Notes: generated from the letters alone by a model not told the origin. A stretch of 64,000 nucleotides of DNA from Sideroxydans sp. (GCA_013791855.1 VMTA01000011.1:1-64000); one strand, 5' to 3'; positions 7,635 through 17,841 are shown, counted from the stretch's first letter. Made by a program: numbers and translations.

Positions 7635-8485
7635 GACAGGTTCTCCGACCAGCGCTCAGATTTAAACGCCGTCGCAATCGCCAGTGCGCGCGCTTCCATC
7701 AGAGCATCCTCATCAAGTTCCTCTGCATCGATGTCCTTGCACGCTGCGAGAGCGCGGTGCAGCAGCGCGGACTTTGGATAGCTTCTGCCTTCATAGCCCG
7801 GATAAGCGCGATAGTCGCAAGTACACAGCAGCAGCAATCTTTCGAAGCGCGCCATATCGGTGAAAGCACCCAGGCGATCCAGCATGGCCGCGACCGGACC
7901 GGCGCGCACTTCGGATGCGCGATGCACGCGTTCGCATTCAGCCAGTGCCAGCAGCGCAAGGTCGCGGCAGTCCTGCGGTAACTCGAAGCGTTCGCAGATC
8001 CTTTCGATACGTTCTCGTCCGCGCTCGATATGACAGTAGTGGACTGGCAGGTGTTGAGGTGGTGAATCGGATTTTCCGATATTCATCACCAGCGCGGCAA
8101 AGCGCACGGACAGTGGTGCATCGCATCGTGCGCTTTCGTCCAGCACGCGCAGCACATGACAACCGATATCGACCTGCTCGGGATCATTGGCGATCTGCGG
8201 CACGCCGAACAGCGCGGCGACCTCTGGCAACAGCACATGCAGAGCGCCGCAATCCAGCAGATTGCGCAACATATTGGAAGGGAACTGCGCCATCAACCCG
8301 GGCTGTAACTCCGGCCACACATCGTGCGTGGCGATACTGGCCAGCGCACCTGCGTTCACTTGCTGCAGCATGAGTGCTTTGCTTTCCGCATCCAGCACCG
8401 CATCGCTTTCTGCAGAAAGCGCTGCCAGCCGCAGGATGGTTAAGCCTGGCTCGGGGTTATGTAGGGAAAGCTTGCGGGCATTCAT
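7631..8485 (-). CDS. HD-domain-derived protein homologous to the C-terminal part of tRNA nucleotidyltransferase (Cca), no nucleotidyltransferase head
   Basis: DVWPELQPGLM...CGALHVLLPEVAALFGVPQ...VRFAALVMNIGKSDSPP...RFELPQDCRDLALLA...VHRA resembles the Cca C-terminus. Confidence 0.7.
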   Translation of the reverse strand: MNARKLSLHNPEPGLTILRLAALSAESDAVLDAESKALMLQQVNAGALASIATHDVWPELQPGLMAQFPSNMLRNLLDCGALHVLLPEVAALFGVPQIANDPEQVDIGCHVLRVLDESARCDAPLSVRFAALVMNIGKSDSPPQHLPVHYCHIERGRERIERICERFELPQDCRDLALLALAECERVHRASEVRAGPVAAMLDRLGAFTDMARFERLLLLCTCDYRAYPGYEGRSYPKSALLHRALAACKDIDAEELDEDALMEARALAIATAFKSERWSENLS

Positions 8486-8527
8486 AGCATCAGCCCACCC
8501 ATCTGGAGACAGACGGGCAGATCGTGA

Positions 8528-9373
8528 TCACTTTGCGAGCAATACCTTCATCCACTGCTGCTGCACCGCACGCTTGCGCTTCTTCTCCAGCACTTTGCGG
8601 ATGGATGATTTCGCCTGCGCGAAATCCAGCACGCTGGCGGGGGTGATGGTGTCGCAGCGCAGCACATGGAAGCCGAGTTCGGATTCGATCACGTCGCTCA
8701 CTTCGCCCGCCTGCAGGGCGAACAATGCTTGCTCCAATTCCGGGAAGAGTTTGCCGCGCGGCAGATCGCCGAGTTTTCCGCCTTCCAGTGCGGTGGGACA
8801 TTCGGAATGTTTTAGTGCCTGTTCCTCGAATCGGGCCGGCTCTTTGCGCAAACGTATGGCGATCTCGGTGATGCGCTTGAGCGCCGCCTCGCGTGTGTTC
8901 TCGGGGATGGTCTCATTGATGGTGACCAGAATGTGGCGCGCCAGCCGTGTCTCCTGACGACGGAACTGGTCGGGGTGGTATTGGTAATACAGTTCCACGT
9001 CAGTATCGGTGACATGCTCGGCGAGCGTGCCGACCTTTTCCAGGATGGCTTCCACCCTGAGCTCCCGTTCCAGTGCTTCGGCGAACTCGGACTCGCTCAG
9101 ACCGTTGTTGGCCAGATCGTCGGCGAAATCGTCCTCGTTCTCGTAGCGGCCGCGTATCTCCTGCAGCGCGGACTTCAGCGTGGCGGGCGGCACCATCGCG
9201 TCGCGCGCTTCGGGCGCGGCAAGGATGCGTGCTTCGAGTTCGAACTGTTTCTGCGCCATGCTCTGCACGCGCTCGGTCTCGTCAGCTGCCAGTGCGGCAG
9301 GTGCTTTTCCGTACAGTTTCTGCGCGGCTTTCAGCGCGAGGTAGGCGACGCCGCTCTCGATCACTTCAGGCAT
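8528..9373 (-). CDS. nifM: Nitrogen fixation protein NifM, PpiC-type peptidyl-prolyl isomerase
   Basis: RLARHILVTINETIPENTREAA... CPTALEGGKLGDLPRGKLFPELEQALFAL...SELGFHVLRCD rotamase signature; next to nifZ. Start taken at MPEVIESG. Confidence 0.88.
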   Translation of the reverse strand: MPEVIESGVAYLALKAAQKLYGKAPAALAADETERVQSMAQKQFELEARILAAPEARDAMVPPATLKSALQEIRGRYENEDDFADDLANNGLSESEFAEALERELRVEAILEKVGTLAEHVTDTDVELYYQYHPDQFRRQETRLARHILVTINETIPENTREAALKRITEIAIRLRKEPARFEEQALKHSECPTALEGGKLGDLPRGKLFPELEQALFALQAGEVSDVIESELGFHVLRCDTITPASVLDFAQAKSSIRKVLEKKRKRAVQQQWMKVLLAK

Positions 9374-9836
9374 GGTTCGCCTCCTTGCTGTCGTCGTATA
9401 CATGCACCGCCTCGATCGTCGCTTCCGGCACTTGCAACACATGATCGTGGAAGATGACCTGATACTGCACACCACCGTCCTCATCGCGCAACACTTTCAG
9501 AACCTCGCCTTCCATGCCCGGCGTGGCGCGTACCTCGCCGCCCACGACCAGTGTGATCTTGCTGCGTACTTTCTCGCGGCTCTCGTATTTGCTGGGCACC
9601 CAGGGTTCGTCGATGCAGATCAGTTCCTCTTCGCGAAAGCCGACGATCTTGTCCTGCTCAAGGAAGTTGACGGTGTAGATCAACTGGTCCTGCAGAAAAG
9701 TGCCAACATTCATCACGAAACCGGTCGAGCCGCGACGGATCAGCAGCGTGCCGATATCCACGCCGGGGTATGTGCCGTCGTTGCGCACATTGCGCACGAT
9801 GCGGACTTCGTCGCCGAATTCGAATTTAGGCAGCAT
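9366..9836 (-). CDS. nifZ: Nitrogen fixation protein NifZ
   Basis: FEFGDEVRIVRNVRNDGTYPG...GSTGFVMNVGTFLQDQLIYTVNF NifZ signature. Confidence 0.92.
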   Translation of the reverse strand: MLPKFEFGDEVRIVRNVRNDGTYPGVDIGTLLIRRGSTGFVMNVGTFLQDQLIYTVNFLEQDKIVGFREEELICIDEPWVPSKYESREKVRSKITLVVGGEVRATPGMEGEVLKVLRDEDGGVQYQVIFHDHVLQVPEATIEAVHVYDDSKEANHA

Positions 9837-10167
9837 CTTTCTTGTTCACAGTGATGGAAGTGAGCGGCACGAACTTCGTCTGCGGTTCGTGCATATGGAA
9901 AACTTTGAACACCTTCTCGGTGAGCGCATCTGACTCGACGAAATCCTGATACGCCTTGGTCAGCAGGCGCGTGTAGACCTCGCGCTGTGCGGCCTCGTCT
10001 TCCGGCAATGCTTCCTTGCTCAGGTAGTTGTGATAACGCTGCAGGATGTGCAGACGATTCACGTGCACCACTGATGGATCGAAATCGATTTCGAAGTAGT
10101 TCAGGAAATCCTCGGCGGATACCAGATCCTCCATGGCTTCTTCCAGAGTCAGATCGTCAGTCATCAC
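9826..10167 (-). CDS. nifW: Nitrogenase-stabilizing/protective protein NifW
   Basis: EDLVSAEDFLNYFEIDFDPSVVHVNRLHILQRYHNYL; position next to nifZ. Confidence 0.9.
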   Translation of the reverse strand: MMTDDLTLEEAMEDLVSAEDFLNYFEIDFDPSVVHVNRLHILQRYHNYLSKEALPEDEAAQREVYTRLLTKAYQDFVESDALTEKVFKVFHMHEPQTKFVPLTSITVNKKDAA

Positions 10168-10676
10168 ATATTCCTTTCTTCATGTTCTACTTCACTCACC
10201 ACTTCCAGCAGCGCCTTGCCGCCGATGCGGTCGTGGCTATCCAGTTGCACCAACTTCTCCAGCATCGCCCGGCCTGTCTCGCGATTGCCCAGACGCAGAT
10301 TGATATAGCCCGCCGCCTTCAGCACCATCAGGTAGAAGCGCACCAGCCCCATCGAACGCATCACACCCGCACCGACGTTCTCTTCGCGCAGATAGACCCA
10401 GGTATCGGGAAACTCCAGTCGCCGACCGACTACTGCCAGCGCGCTCTCGGCCACCAGCAGCGCATCGTCCAGCCTATGCTGATAGAAGTAGTAGCGATAC
10501 AGCGCGACCAACACCATCAGATGTTGCGGCGCCATCAGGTTGGCACGCAGCAGATAGCCCTCACTCTCTTCGCTGCCGTAGGTATCCGCCGCCTGCACCA
10601 GCAGGCGTGCGACATCCTGTGCCAATGGTTCGTCGAAATACAGTTCGGCTTGGTCGAAATCCAGCAGGTCCATCAT
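10164..10676 (-). CDS. nif-cluster conserved hypothetical protein, TPR-like
   Basis: [34 protein letters not shown]...; start ATGATGA overlaps the cysE stop; helical repeat-like sequence. Confidence 0.6.
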   Translation of the reverse strand: MMDLLDFDQAELYFDEPLAQDVARLLVQAADTYGSEESEGYLLRANLMAPQHLMVLVALYRYYFYQHRLDDALLVAESALAVVGRRLEFPDTWVYLREENVGAGVMRSMGLVRFYLMVLKAAGYINLRLGNRETGRAMLEKLVQLDSHDRIGGKALLEVVSEVEHEERNM

Positions 10677-11455
10677 TCTTTCCTCAATTGGCGCGCCACT
10701 TCCGTGCCGCACAGATCATCCGCTTCGCAGGTGTGGCATTGCCCGTCCACCGGCTCACCCTGTTTGCGCAACTGCCCTTCCAGCACTTCGATGCGCTCCA
10801 TCAGGCAGGCGATGGCGCGGCCGACCGGATCGGGGATAAGGTGGTGGTCGAGGTTGATGCCGTAGATGTTGTTCGAGTCCGCCTCTTCGGTACGCAGCAC
10901 GATGCGGCCCGGGATACCGACCACGGTGCGATGTGCAGGCACATCTTTCACCACCACCGAGTTGGCACCCACGCGCACGTTTTCGCCCAGTGTGATCGCG
11001 CCCAGTATCTTTGCACCCGCGCCGATCACCACACCGTCTGCCAGGGTCGGATGGCGTTTGCCCTTGTTCCAGGTGGTGCCGCCCAGGGTCACGCCGTGAT
11101 ACAGCGTCACGTCATTGCCGATCTCGGCCGTCTCGCCGATCACCACACCGGCGCCGTGATCGATGAAGAAACGGCGGCCGATGGTGGCACCGGGATGGAT
11201 ATCGATGTTGGTGAGCAGGCGCGCGAACCAGCCCAGCAGGCGCGCCAGATAACGCAGCTTCATGCTCCACAGTTTGTGCGCGATACGCTGCAGCAGGATG
11301 GCGTGCACACCGGGATAGGTGGTCAGCACTTCGAAGCGCGAACGCGCGGCCGGATCGCGCTGGAACACGCAGCGCACATCCTCGCGCAGCAACTGCAACA
11401 GCGATGGCAGGGACGGCTTTTCAAGCTCAACGGTGGCGGTCATCGTATCGTTCAT
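10673..11455 (-). CDS. cysE: Serine O-acetyltransferase (NifP/CysE type)
   Basis: Hexapeptide repeats; [43 protein letters not shown]; between nifV and nifW. Confidence 0.92.
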   Translation of the reverse strand: MNDTMTATVELEKPSLPSLLQLLREDVRCVFQRDPAARSRFEVLTTYPGVHAILLQRIAHKLWSMKLRYLARLLGWFARLLTNIDIHPGATIGRRFFIDHGAGVVIGETAEIGNDVTLYHGVTLGGTTWNKGKRHPTLADGVVIGAGAKILGAITLGENVRVGANSVVVKDVPAHRTVVGIPGRIVLRTEEADSNNIYGINLDHHLIPDPVGRAIACLMERIEVLEGQLRKQGEPVDGQCHTCEADDLCGTEVARQLRKE

Positions 11456-11464
11456 GTCGATCCC

Positions 11465-12628
11465 CTAGTGCGCCATCACGCCGGGCTCGCTGCGCCCGCC
11501 GTGATGTTGGCCGATGAACTTCTGGTAGATGAACAGCAGCTCCTGATCGGCCGGCGAACGCTTGGCGCGCTCGGCGAAGCTGCGGATATCCGGCAGCAGT
11601 GCGCGCGCTTCGGCCTGACTCAGGTTCAGCCCCATGTTGGCGTAGGCGGCGATGATGCCGTGCGCGCCGGAATGTTTGCCGAGCACCAGTTTGTGCTGAC
11701 GGCCGACTTCGACCGGGTCGTAACCCTGATAGGTGTCGGGATCTTTGAGCAAACCGTCGACGTGGATGCCCGCTTCATGGGTGAACACGCCCTCGCCCAC
11801 CACGCTCTTCTGCCACGGCACGGGGCGGCCGGAGGCGGCGGCGACCAGCTGCGACAGTTCGGTGAAATGAGTCAGGTCGATGCCGGTGTCCATGCCGTAC
11901 AGCTTCTTCAGACCGAGCGCCACTTCTTCCAGCGGCGCATTGCCCGCGCGTTCGCCCAGTCCGTTCACCGTGGTGTTGATGTGGGTCGCACCGGCCAGCG
12001 CGGCGGCCAGACTGTTGGCAGTGGCCAGCCCAAGATCGTCGTGCGCATGCATCTCGATCTCCATGTCGCACACGCTGCGTATCGAGGAGATCACCTTGTG
12101 CACGCCGAACGGCTCCATCACGCCCAAGGTGTCGGCGAAGCGCAAGCGCTGCGCACCTGAGGCCTGCGCGATCTCGGCCACTTTCAGCAGGAATTCAGGA
12201 TCAGCACGCGAGGCATCCTCGCAGCCGACGATGACACTACAGCTCTGCTCACGTGCGAACGACACCATGTCCATGATGGTCTCCAGCACCCAGTCGCGGT
12301 CTCGTCCCAATTTTTTCTTGATGTGGATGTCCGACACCGGGATGGACAGGTCGAGCATGTGCACATCGACCTGTTCCGCGGCGAGGATGTCTTCCTTGTG
12401 CATGCGGCACCAGGCGATCAGTTTCGCGTTCAGGCCGAGTGCCGCCACGGCATTGATCGCATCGCGCTCCACCTCGCCCATGGCCGGGATGCCGACTTCC
12501 AGTTCCGGCACGCCGAGCGCATCGAGCTTGCGTGCGATGTCCAGTTTCTCCTCCAGCGTGAACGCCACCCCGGCGGTCTGTTCGCCGTCGCGCAGGGTGG
12601 TGTCATCGATGGTGATGAAGCGGGACAT
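11465..12628 (-). CDS. nifV: Homocitrate synthase NifV
   Basis: [44 protein letters not shown]; nif context. Confidence 0.93.
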   Translation of the reverse strand: MSRFITIDDTTLRDGEQTAGVAFTLEEKLDIARKLDALGVPELEVGIPAMGEVERDAINAVAALGLNAKLIAWCRMHKEDILAAEQVDVHMLDLSIPVSDIHIKKKLGRDRDWVLETIMDMVSFAREQSCSVIVGCEDASRADPEFLLKVAEIAQASGAQRLRFADTLGVMEPFGVHKVISSIRSVCDMEIEMHAHDDLGLATANSLAAALAGATHINTTVNGLGERAGNAPLEEVALGLKKLYGMDTGIDLTHFTELSQLVAAASGRPVPWQKSVVGEGVFTHEAGIHVDGLLKDPDTYQGYDPVEVGRQHKLVLGKHSGAHGIIAAYANMGLNLSQAEARALLPDIRSFAERAKRSPADQELLFIYQKFIGQHHGGRSEPGVMAH

Positions 12629-12638
12629 GATCAACCTC

Positions 12639-12746
12639 TCAATCCACGATCAAAAGAATGGCGCAGCTCATCCACATGGCGAACAGCGCGACGCCGACCT
12701 GCGTCGTCTCGTGTGTCTGCTTGATGGCTTTGCTCAGGGTCTTCAT
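12639..12746 (-). CDS. 35-aa putative single-pass membrane micro-protein between nifS and nifV
   Basis: [38 protein letters not shown] overlaps the nifS TGA as ATGA; fills the nifS-nifV gap. Below the ORF track cutoff. Confidence 0.6.
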   Translation of the reverse strand: MKTLSKAIKQTHETTQVGVALFAMWMSCAILLIVD

Positions 12747-13948
12747 GCGTAAGTAGGCGCGAACGCCTCCTCTTTGGGGCCGTCACCTTCCCAGTATGGC
12801 GACAGCTTGCGCAGTTGCGCGATGATCTCCGGCACCACGGCGATGACGCGATCCACTTCGGCTTCGGTGCTATAACGCGACAACGAGAAGCGCACCGTGC
12901 CGTGTGCGGCGGTGTAGGGGATGCCCATCGCGCGCATCACGTGCGAAGGTTCCAGCGAACCGGAAGTGCAGGCGGAACCGGAACTGGCCGCGATGCCGAA
13001 CTTGTTCAGCAACAACAGGATCGCTTCGCCTTCGATGAACTCGAACGCGATGTTGCATGTGTTGGGCAGACGATCGTCCGGGTTACCGGTGACGAAGGAA
13101 CGCGGCACTTTGGCGAGGATGCCCGTTTCCAGTTTGTCGCGCAGGCGCTTCACCTCGGTGTTCTCGTGATGCATCGCTTCCATCGCCATCTCGGCAGCCT
13201 TGCCCAGGCCGACGATGGAGGTGGTGTTCTCGGTACCGGCACGACGACCGCGCTCCTGATGACCACCGCGCAGCAGCGGACGGAAGCGCACACCGCGCTT
13301 CAGATAGAGCACGCCGATGCCCTTAGGCGCGTGCAGTTTGTGACCGGACACGGACAGCATGTCAATCTTGGTGTCTTTCAGGTTCAGCGGCACTTTACCG
13401 ACGGCTTGCACCGCGTCGGTGTGGAACATGGCACCGGCCGCATTCGCCAGCTCGGCCATCTCGACCACGGGGAAGAAAGTGCCGGTCTCGTTGTTCGCCC
13501 ACATCACCGACACGACAGCAGTCTGGTCACTGAGCAGCTTCTTGTACTCTGCCAGATTCAGACGACCCTTTTCATCCACGGGGAGGTAATGCACCTTGTA
13601 GCCGTCCTTCTCCAGCCAAGTGCACAGCGTGAGCACGGCAGGATGTTCGACCGTGGTGGTGATGATCTCCTTGCGTTCCGGTTGCGCTTTCAATGCCGAC
13701 AGGATGGCAGTGGAATCCGACTCGGTACCGCAGGAAGTGAAGATGATCTCGGAGTCATGTTCTGCACCGAGCAGCTCTTGCACTTGCATGCGTGCCTTCT
13801 TGATCGCCAGACCGACTTTGTTGCCGAAGCTGTGCATCGACGACGGATTGCCGAACTGCTCGGTGAAGTAAGGCAGCATGGCCTCAACCACCTTCTCATC
13901 CACACGGGTGGTGGCGTTGTTGTCGAAATATATGCCTTCCATGTTCAT
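12743..13948 (-). CDS. nifS: Cysteine desulfurase NifS
   Basis: IYFDNNATTRVDEKV; VSGHKLHAPKGIGVLY PLP lysine; SSGSACTSG active-site Cys loop. Confidence 0.95.
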   Translation of the reverse strand: MNMEGIYFDNNATTRVDEKVVEAMLPYFTEQFGNPSSMHSFGNKVGLAIKKARMQVQELLGAEHDSEIIFTSCGTESDSTAILSALKAQPERKEIITTTVEHPAVLTLCTWLEKDGYKVHYLPVDEKGRLNLAEYKKLLSDQTAVVSVMWANNETGTFFPVVEMAELANAAGAMFHTDAVQAVGKVPLNLKDTKIDMLSVSGHKLHAPKGIGVLYLKRGVRFRPLLRGGHQERGRRAGTENTTSIVGLGKAAEMAMEAMHHENTEVKRLRDKLETGILAKVPRSFVTGNPDDRLPNTCNIAFEFIEGEAILLLLNKFGIAASSGSACTSGSLEPSHVMRAMGIPYTAAHGTVRFSLSRYSTEAEVDRVIAVVPEIIAQLRKLSPYWEGDGPKEEAFAPTYA

Positions 13949-13952
13949 CTCC

Positions 13953-14843
13953 TTAGGGGTTACATGAGGCGCGGCTCAATGCCCCTGCCTTGGTCGGCAC
14001 GATCTTGATGAACTCTTTTAGTTCTTCCATCAGCTTCTGTTGGATACCTTGCAGCGTGAGTGCTTCCATCTGGCAACCGGCGCAGGCACCGGTCATGCTG
14101 ACGTAGATGGTTTTGCCGTCCACATCGAGCAGTTCGATGTCGCCGCCGTCGCGTTTCAGTTGCGGCCGCACCGATTCCAGCACTGCTTCGATCTTCTTGA
14201 TGCGCTGCAGATTGGTCATGCCGACAGGCTTGGCCTCTTCCTTGGCAGGTGTGCCGGGCTTGAAGCTTTCGCCGCGCTCCGCCATCACCTTCACCAGGAT
14301 CTCCTCGATGCCTTCGTGGCAGGAGGAGCAACCGCCGCCCGCCTTGGTGTAGTTGGTCACGTCCTCCACACTGCATAGTTCATTGGCGCGGATGGTGTCT
14401 TCGATCATCACGGCGTCGATGGCAAAGCATTTGCAGATCAGCGCACCTTCTTCGTGATCGTCACTCCACACTTCACCGCGATAGTTGGCGATAGCGGCTT
14501 GCAGTGCTTCGCGTCCCATCACCGAGCAGTGCATCTTTTCCGGTGGCAGACCGTCGAGGTAGTCGGCGATGTCCTGGTTGCTCACCTTGAGCGCCTCGTC
14601 CAGCGTCTTGCCCTTGACCATCTCGGTCAACGCGGAAGAAGAAGCGATGGCCGAGCCGCAACCGAAGGTCTGGAAATGCGCATCAAGGATGATGTCCGTC
14701 TCCGGCTCCACCTTGAGCATCAGACGCAGCGCGTCACCGCAGGAGATCGAGCCGACATCGCCCACACCGTTGGCGTCTTCCAGCACACCGGCGTTGCGCG
14801 GTTGAAAGAAGTGTTCTTTGACTTTTTCAGAGTAGTCCCACAT
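13953..14843 (-). CDS. nifU: Fe-S scaffold NifU (full three-domain type)
   Basis: N-terminal IscU-like, central BFD-like CKCF...GGGCSSCH, C-terminal CAGCQ Nfu domain. Confidence 0.95.
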   Translation of the reverse strand: MWDYSEKVKEHFFQPRNAGVLEDANGVGDVGSISCGDALRLMLKVEPETDIILDAHFQTFGCGSAIASSSALTEMVKGKTLDEALKVSNQDIADYLDGLPPEKMHCSVMGREALQAAIANYRGEVWSDDHEEGALICKCFAIDAVMIEDTIRANELCSVEDVTNYTKAGGGCSSCHEGIEEILVKVMAERGESFKPGTPAKEEAKPVGMTNLQRIKKIEAVLESVRPQLKRDGGDIELLDVDGKTIYVSMTGACAGCQMEALTLQGIQQKLMEELKEFIKIVPTKAGALSRASCNP

Positions 14844-14853
14844 GGCTGTCCCC

Positions 14854-15177
14854 TTATGCTGAGAATGAAGAGCCGCACGCGCAGCTGGCGCTGGCGTTCG
14901 GATTTTCGAATTTGAAACCGCTGCCGGTCAGGCTTTCCACGTAGTCCACCGTCACACCTTCCAGCAAGGGAGCGGACAGCGGATCGACCAGCAGAGTGAC
15001 GCCGCCGATCGCAACGACGACATCGTCTTCGCTCTTAGCTTCTTCCAGCGACATGCCGTACTGGAATCCGGAACAGCCGCCGCCGGAGATGGCGATGCGC
15101 AATCCGGCGACTGGCTCGGCTGCGCCTTTGATGAACCGTTCCACAGCAGTGACGGCGGTTGGGGTGAGGGTGATCAT
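14854..15177 (-). CDS. iscA: nif-associated IscA/HesB-type Fe-S carrier
   Basis: [11 protein letters not shown] ... [10 protein letters not shown]-type carrier cysteines; first gene of nif operon. Confidence 0.9.
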   Translation of the reverse strand: MITLTPTAVTAVERFIKGAAEPVAGLRIAISGGGCSGFQYGMSLEEAKSEDDVVVAIGGVTLLVDPLSAPLLEGVTVDYVESLTGSGFKFENPNASASCACGSSFSA

Positions 15178-15215
15178 TGTCTGGCTCCTTGATTGGTTAC
15201 TTACGACCTATCAAG

Positions 15216-15231
15216 TGCAAGCTGTGTGCCA
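15216..15231 (-). promoter_or_regulatory. sigma54 (RpoN) -24/-12 promoter driving iscA-nifUSV operon
   Basis: On - strand TGGCAC-ACAGC-TTGCA, matching TGGCAC-N5-TTGCW, ~40 bp upstream of iscA start. Confidence 0.85.
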
Positions 15232-15325
15232 GCCCGCGCCAAAATGTTAATTCACTGTTTTATATGGGAGATATTTTGCAGATGCGCTCTACCCTGCTGT
15301 ATGGAACAAGACGGGAGGGGGGGCT

Positions 15326-15341
15326 TGTAGCGTTTGCGACA
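15326..15341. promoter_or_regulatory. NifA upstream activator sequence (UAS)
   Basis: TGT-AGCGTTTGCG-ACA (TGT-N10-ACA) with extended CTTGT/ACAAG symmetry, ~95 bp upstream of the -24 element. Confidence 0.75.
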
Positions 15342-15431
15342 AGACCCGCACGAACATAGTTTGTCGTGCGGGGATCGTTGTCTTGCTTGGGGGGGATGAT
15401 AGGTTTTGAAGAAAGACCGACCAACTGAAAT

Positions 15432-15508
15432 TGGTCGGAGCGAGAGGATTCGAACCTCCGACCCCTGCGTCCCGAACGCAGTGCTCTACCAGGCTGAGCC
15501 ACGCTCCG
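15432..15508 (-). tRNA. tRNA-Pro (anticodon CGG), CCA encoded
   Basis: CGGAGCGTGGCTCAGCCTGGTAGAGCACTGCGTTCGGGACGCAGGGGTCGGAGGTTCGAATCCTCTCGCTCCGACCA; all four stems pair. Confidence 0.95.
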
Positions 15509-15532
15509 AAGTGATGCTGAACTACCTTGCTG

Positions 15533-16495
15533 CTAAAACTGTCGCGTTGCCGCGAAGCGCGCCAATTCTAACAGAGCGCGTTTGAATTGAGTATCCGCCA
15601 AAGCAGAAATCGCGGCACATCCCGCCTCGGCTTCCTGCAACGCCTGTTGCCGCGTGAACTCCAAAGCGCCGGTCGCCTGGATGATGGCCTGCACTTCCGG
15701 CAGACGCGCCACGTCGCCCTCTTCGATGGCGGCACGCACCACGGCAGCCTGCTCGGGCGTACCGTGTTGCATGGCGTGGATCAGCGGCAGCGTCGGTTTG
15801 CCTTCGGCCAGATCGTCGCCCAGATGTTTGCCGGTCTGCGCCTCATCGGCGGAGTAGTCCAGCACGTCGTCGATCAACTGGAAGGCCGTACCCAAGTGCA
15901 TACCGTATTTCGCGGCGGCGGCTTCTTCCGCTGCCGAGGCCTTGCCGAGGATAGCGCCCAGCCGCATCGCCGCCTCGAACAGTTTGGCTGTCTTGCAATG
16001 GATGACGCGCATGTAGTTGGCCACATCCACATCGGCGTCGTGGCAGTTGAGCAGTTGCAGCACCTCGCCCTCGGCGATCACGTTGGTCGCATCGGCCAAC
16101 ACTTCCATCACGCGCATCTCGCCCGTTTCCACCATCATCTGGAACGCACGCGAATAAAGGAAGTCGCCCACCAGCACGCTGGCGGCATTGCCGAACAAGG
16201 CATTGGCGGTCTCGCGGCCACGGCGCAGTTCGGATTCGTCCACCACATCGTCGTGCAACAGGGTCGCGGTGTGGATGAACTCCACCACCGCCGCCAGATC
16301 ATGGTGATGTGTGCCCTTGTAGCCGAAAGCCTGTGCGGACATCAGCACCAGCGCAGGGCGCAAGCGCTTGCCACCGCTGTTGACGATGTATTCGCCGACC
16401 TGGTTGACCAGCACCACTTCGGAATGCAGACGTGCGCGGATCACCGCATCGACCGCGGCCATATCCGGCGCAAGCAACTCTTTCAGACTATCCAA
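15533..16495 (-). CDS. ispB: Octaprenyl/polyprenyl diphosphate synthase
   Basis: LLHDDVVDESELRRG and LIDDVLDYSAD Asp-rich motifs. Confidence 0.92.
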   Translation of the reverse strand: MDSLKELLAPDMAAVDAVIRARLHSEVVLVNQVGEYIVNSGGKRLRPALVLMSAQAFGYKGTHHHDLAAVVEFIHTATLLHDDVVDESELRRGRETANALFGNAASVLVGDFLYSRAFQMMVETGEMRVMEVLADATNVIAEGEVLQLLNCHDADVDVANYMRVIHCKTAKLFEAAMRLGAILGKASAAEEAAAAKYGMHLGTAFQLIDDVLDYSADEAQTGKHLGDDLAEGKPTLPLIHAMQHGTPEQAAVVRAAIEEGDVARLPEVQAIIQATGALEFTRQQALQEAEAGCAAISALADTQFKRALLELARFAATRQF

Positions 16496-16554
16496 GGATC
16501 TCCCCTATCGGAACCGGCGCGTAGCGCGCTCTCTAAGTTTGGGCGCGCATTCTC

Positions 16555-17841
16555 TCATAAATGGGCCTTTTGGCGCCGCATCAGGTGCAGCCCGATACCA
16601 ACCCCCACCACGCTCAGCGCCACCACATACCAGGCCGGCACCTGCGCGCCAAGCACCGGCACCAGCAAGCTGACCAGCACCGGCGTCATACCGCCGAACA
16701 CGGCATAGGCCACGTTGTAGGAGAAGGACAGACCGGAGAAACGCACGGCGGGCGGGAACTGCATCACGGCGGCGCTGGGCACTACGCCGATCACGCCGAC
16801 GAAGAAACCGTTCAGGGCGTACAACATATATAAGTGTTCCGTGCCGCTCGCCAGTTGCTGGTAGAGCAGCCATGAGGTCGCGCCCAATGCCACACAGCCG
16901 TAGGCGAGTACGCGCCCCGCGCCGTAGCGGTCGGCCAGCGCGCCGAACACGACGCAGCCTATGGTGAGCGCCAAGGTGGCGAAGCTATTGGCGGTGAGCG
17001 CGGTGGCGCCGGGAATGGCGAACAACTTCTGCATCAGGGTCGGCGTCATCAAAATCATCACCACCACGGCGGCGGAGAGCAGCCAGGTCATCAGCATGGT
17101 GAGCACCACAGCCGGGCGGTGTGCGCGCACCACCTTCTTCAGAGGCAACTCGTCGGCCAGTTGCTGGCGTGCCTGCATCTCCTTGAACACCGGCGTCTCT
17201 TGCAGGTATTGGCGCAGCCACACGGCGAGCAGGCCGAACACGCCGCCGAGGATGAACGGCACGCGCCAGCCTTCGGCCAGCAGTGCGGCAGGATCGTAGG
17301 CATGATTGACCGCCGTCGCCACCAGCGAGCCGAGCAGGATGCCGCCGGTCAATCCGGCGGTGAGCGTGCCGCAGGCGAAACCGACGTGGCGTGGCGGCAC
17401 ATGCTCAGCCACGAACACCCAGGCACCCGGCACCTCACCGCCGATGGCCGCGCCCTGCAACACGCGCAAGGCCAGCAACAGCAACGGTGCGGCGATACCC
17501 AATGTGGCATAGGTGGGCAGCAGACCGATGAGCAAAGTCGGCACTGCCATCAGCAGGATGCTGAGCATGAACATGCGCTTGCGGCCGAACAGATCGCCGA
17601 AGTGCGCCATGATGATGCCGCCCAGCGGACGCGCCAGATAGCCGGCGGCGAAGATGCCGAAGGTCTGCACCTGACGCAGCCAGTCTGGCATGTCGGGCGG
17701 GAAGAACAGTTGCGAGATGGCTGCCGCGAAGAACACGAAGATGACGAAGTCGTAGAACTCCAGCGCGCCGCCCAGCGCGGCCAGCGTCAGCGTGCGGTAA
17801 TCATTGCGCGTCAGGCTGGACACGTTTCCTCCGCAAGACAT
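16555..17841 (-). CDS. MFS transporter, metabolite:H+ symporter type
   Basis: 12-TM-like; FGIFAAGYLARPLGGIIMAHFGDLFGRKRMF. Confidence 0.88.
   Translation of the reverse strand: MSCGGNVSSLTRNDYRTLTLAALGGALEFYDFVIFVFFAAAISQLFFPPDMPDWLRQVQTFGIFAAGYLARPLGGIIMAHFGDLFGRKRMFMLSILLMAVPTLLIGLLPTYATLGIAAPLLLLALRVLQGAAIGGEVPGAWVFVAEHVPPRHVGFACGTLTAGLTGGILLGSLVATAVNHAYDPAALLAEGWRVPFILGGVFGLLAVWLRQYLQETPVFKEMQARQQLADELPLKKVVRAHRPAVVLTMLMTWLLSAAVVVMILMTPTLMQKLFAIPGATALTANSFATLALTIGCVVFGALADRYGAGRVLAYGCVALGATSWLLYQQLASGTEHLYMLYALNGFFVGVIGVVPSAAVMQFPPAVRFSGLSFSYNVAYAVFGGMTPVLVSLLVPVLGAQVPAWYVVALSVVGVGIGLHLMRRQKAHL

Noticed and set aside
10607-12160. 517-aa + strand ORF across cysE/nifV
   Set aside because: Shadow ORF antisense to confidently identified cysE and nifV; His/Gln/Arg-rich composition typical of an antisense frame.
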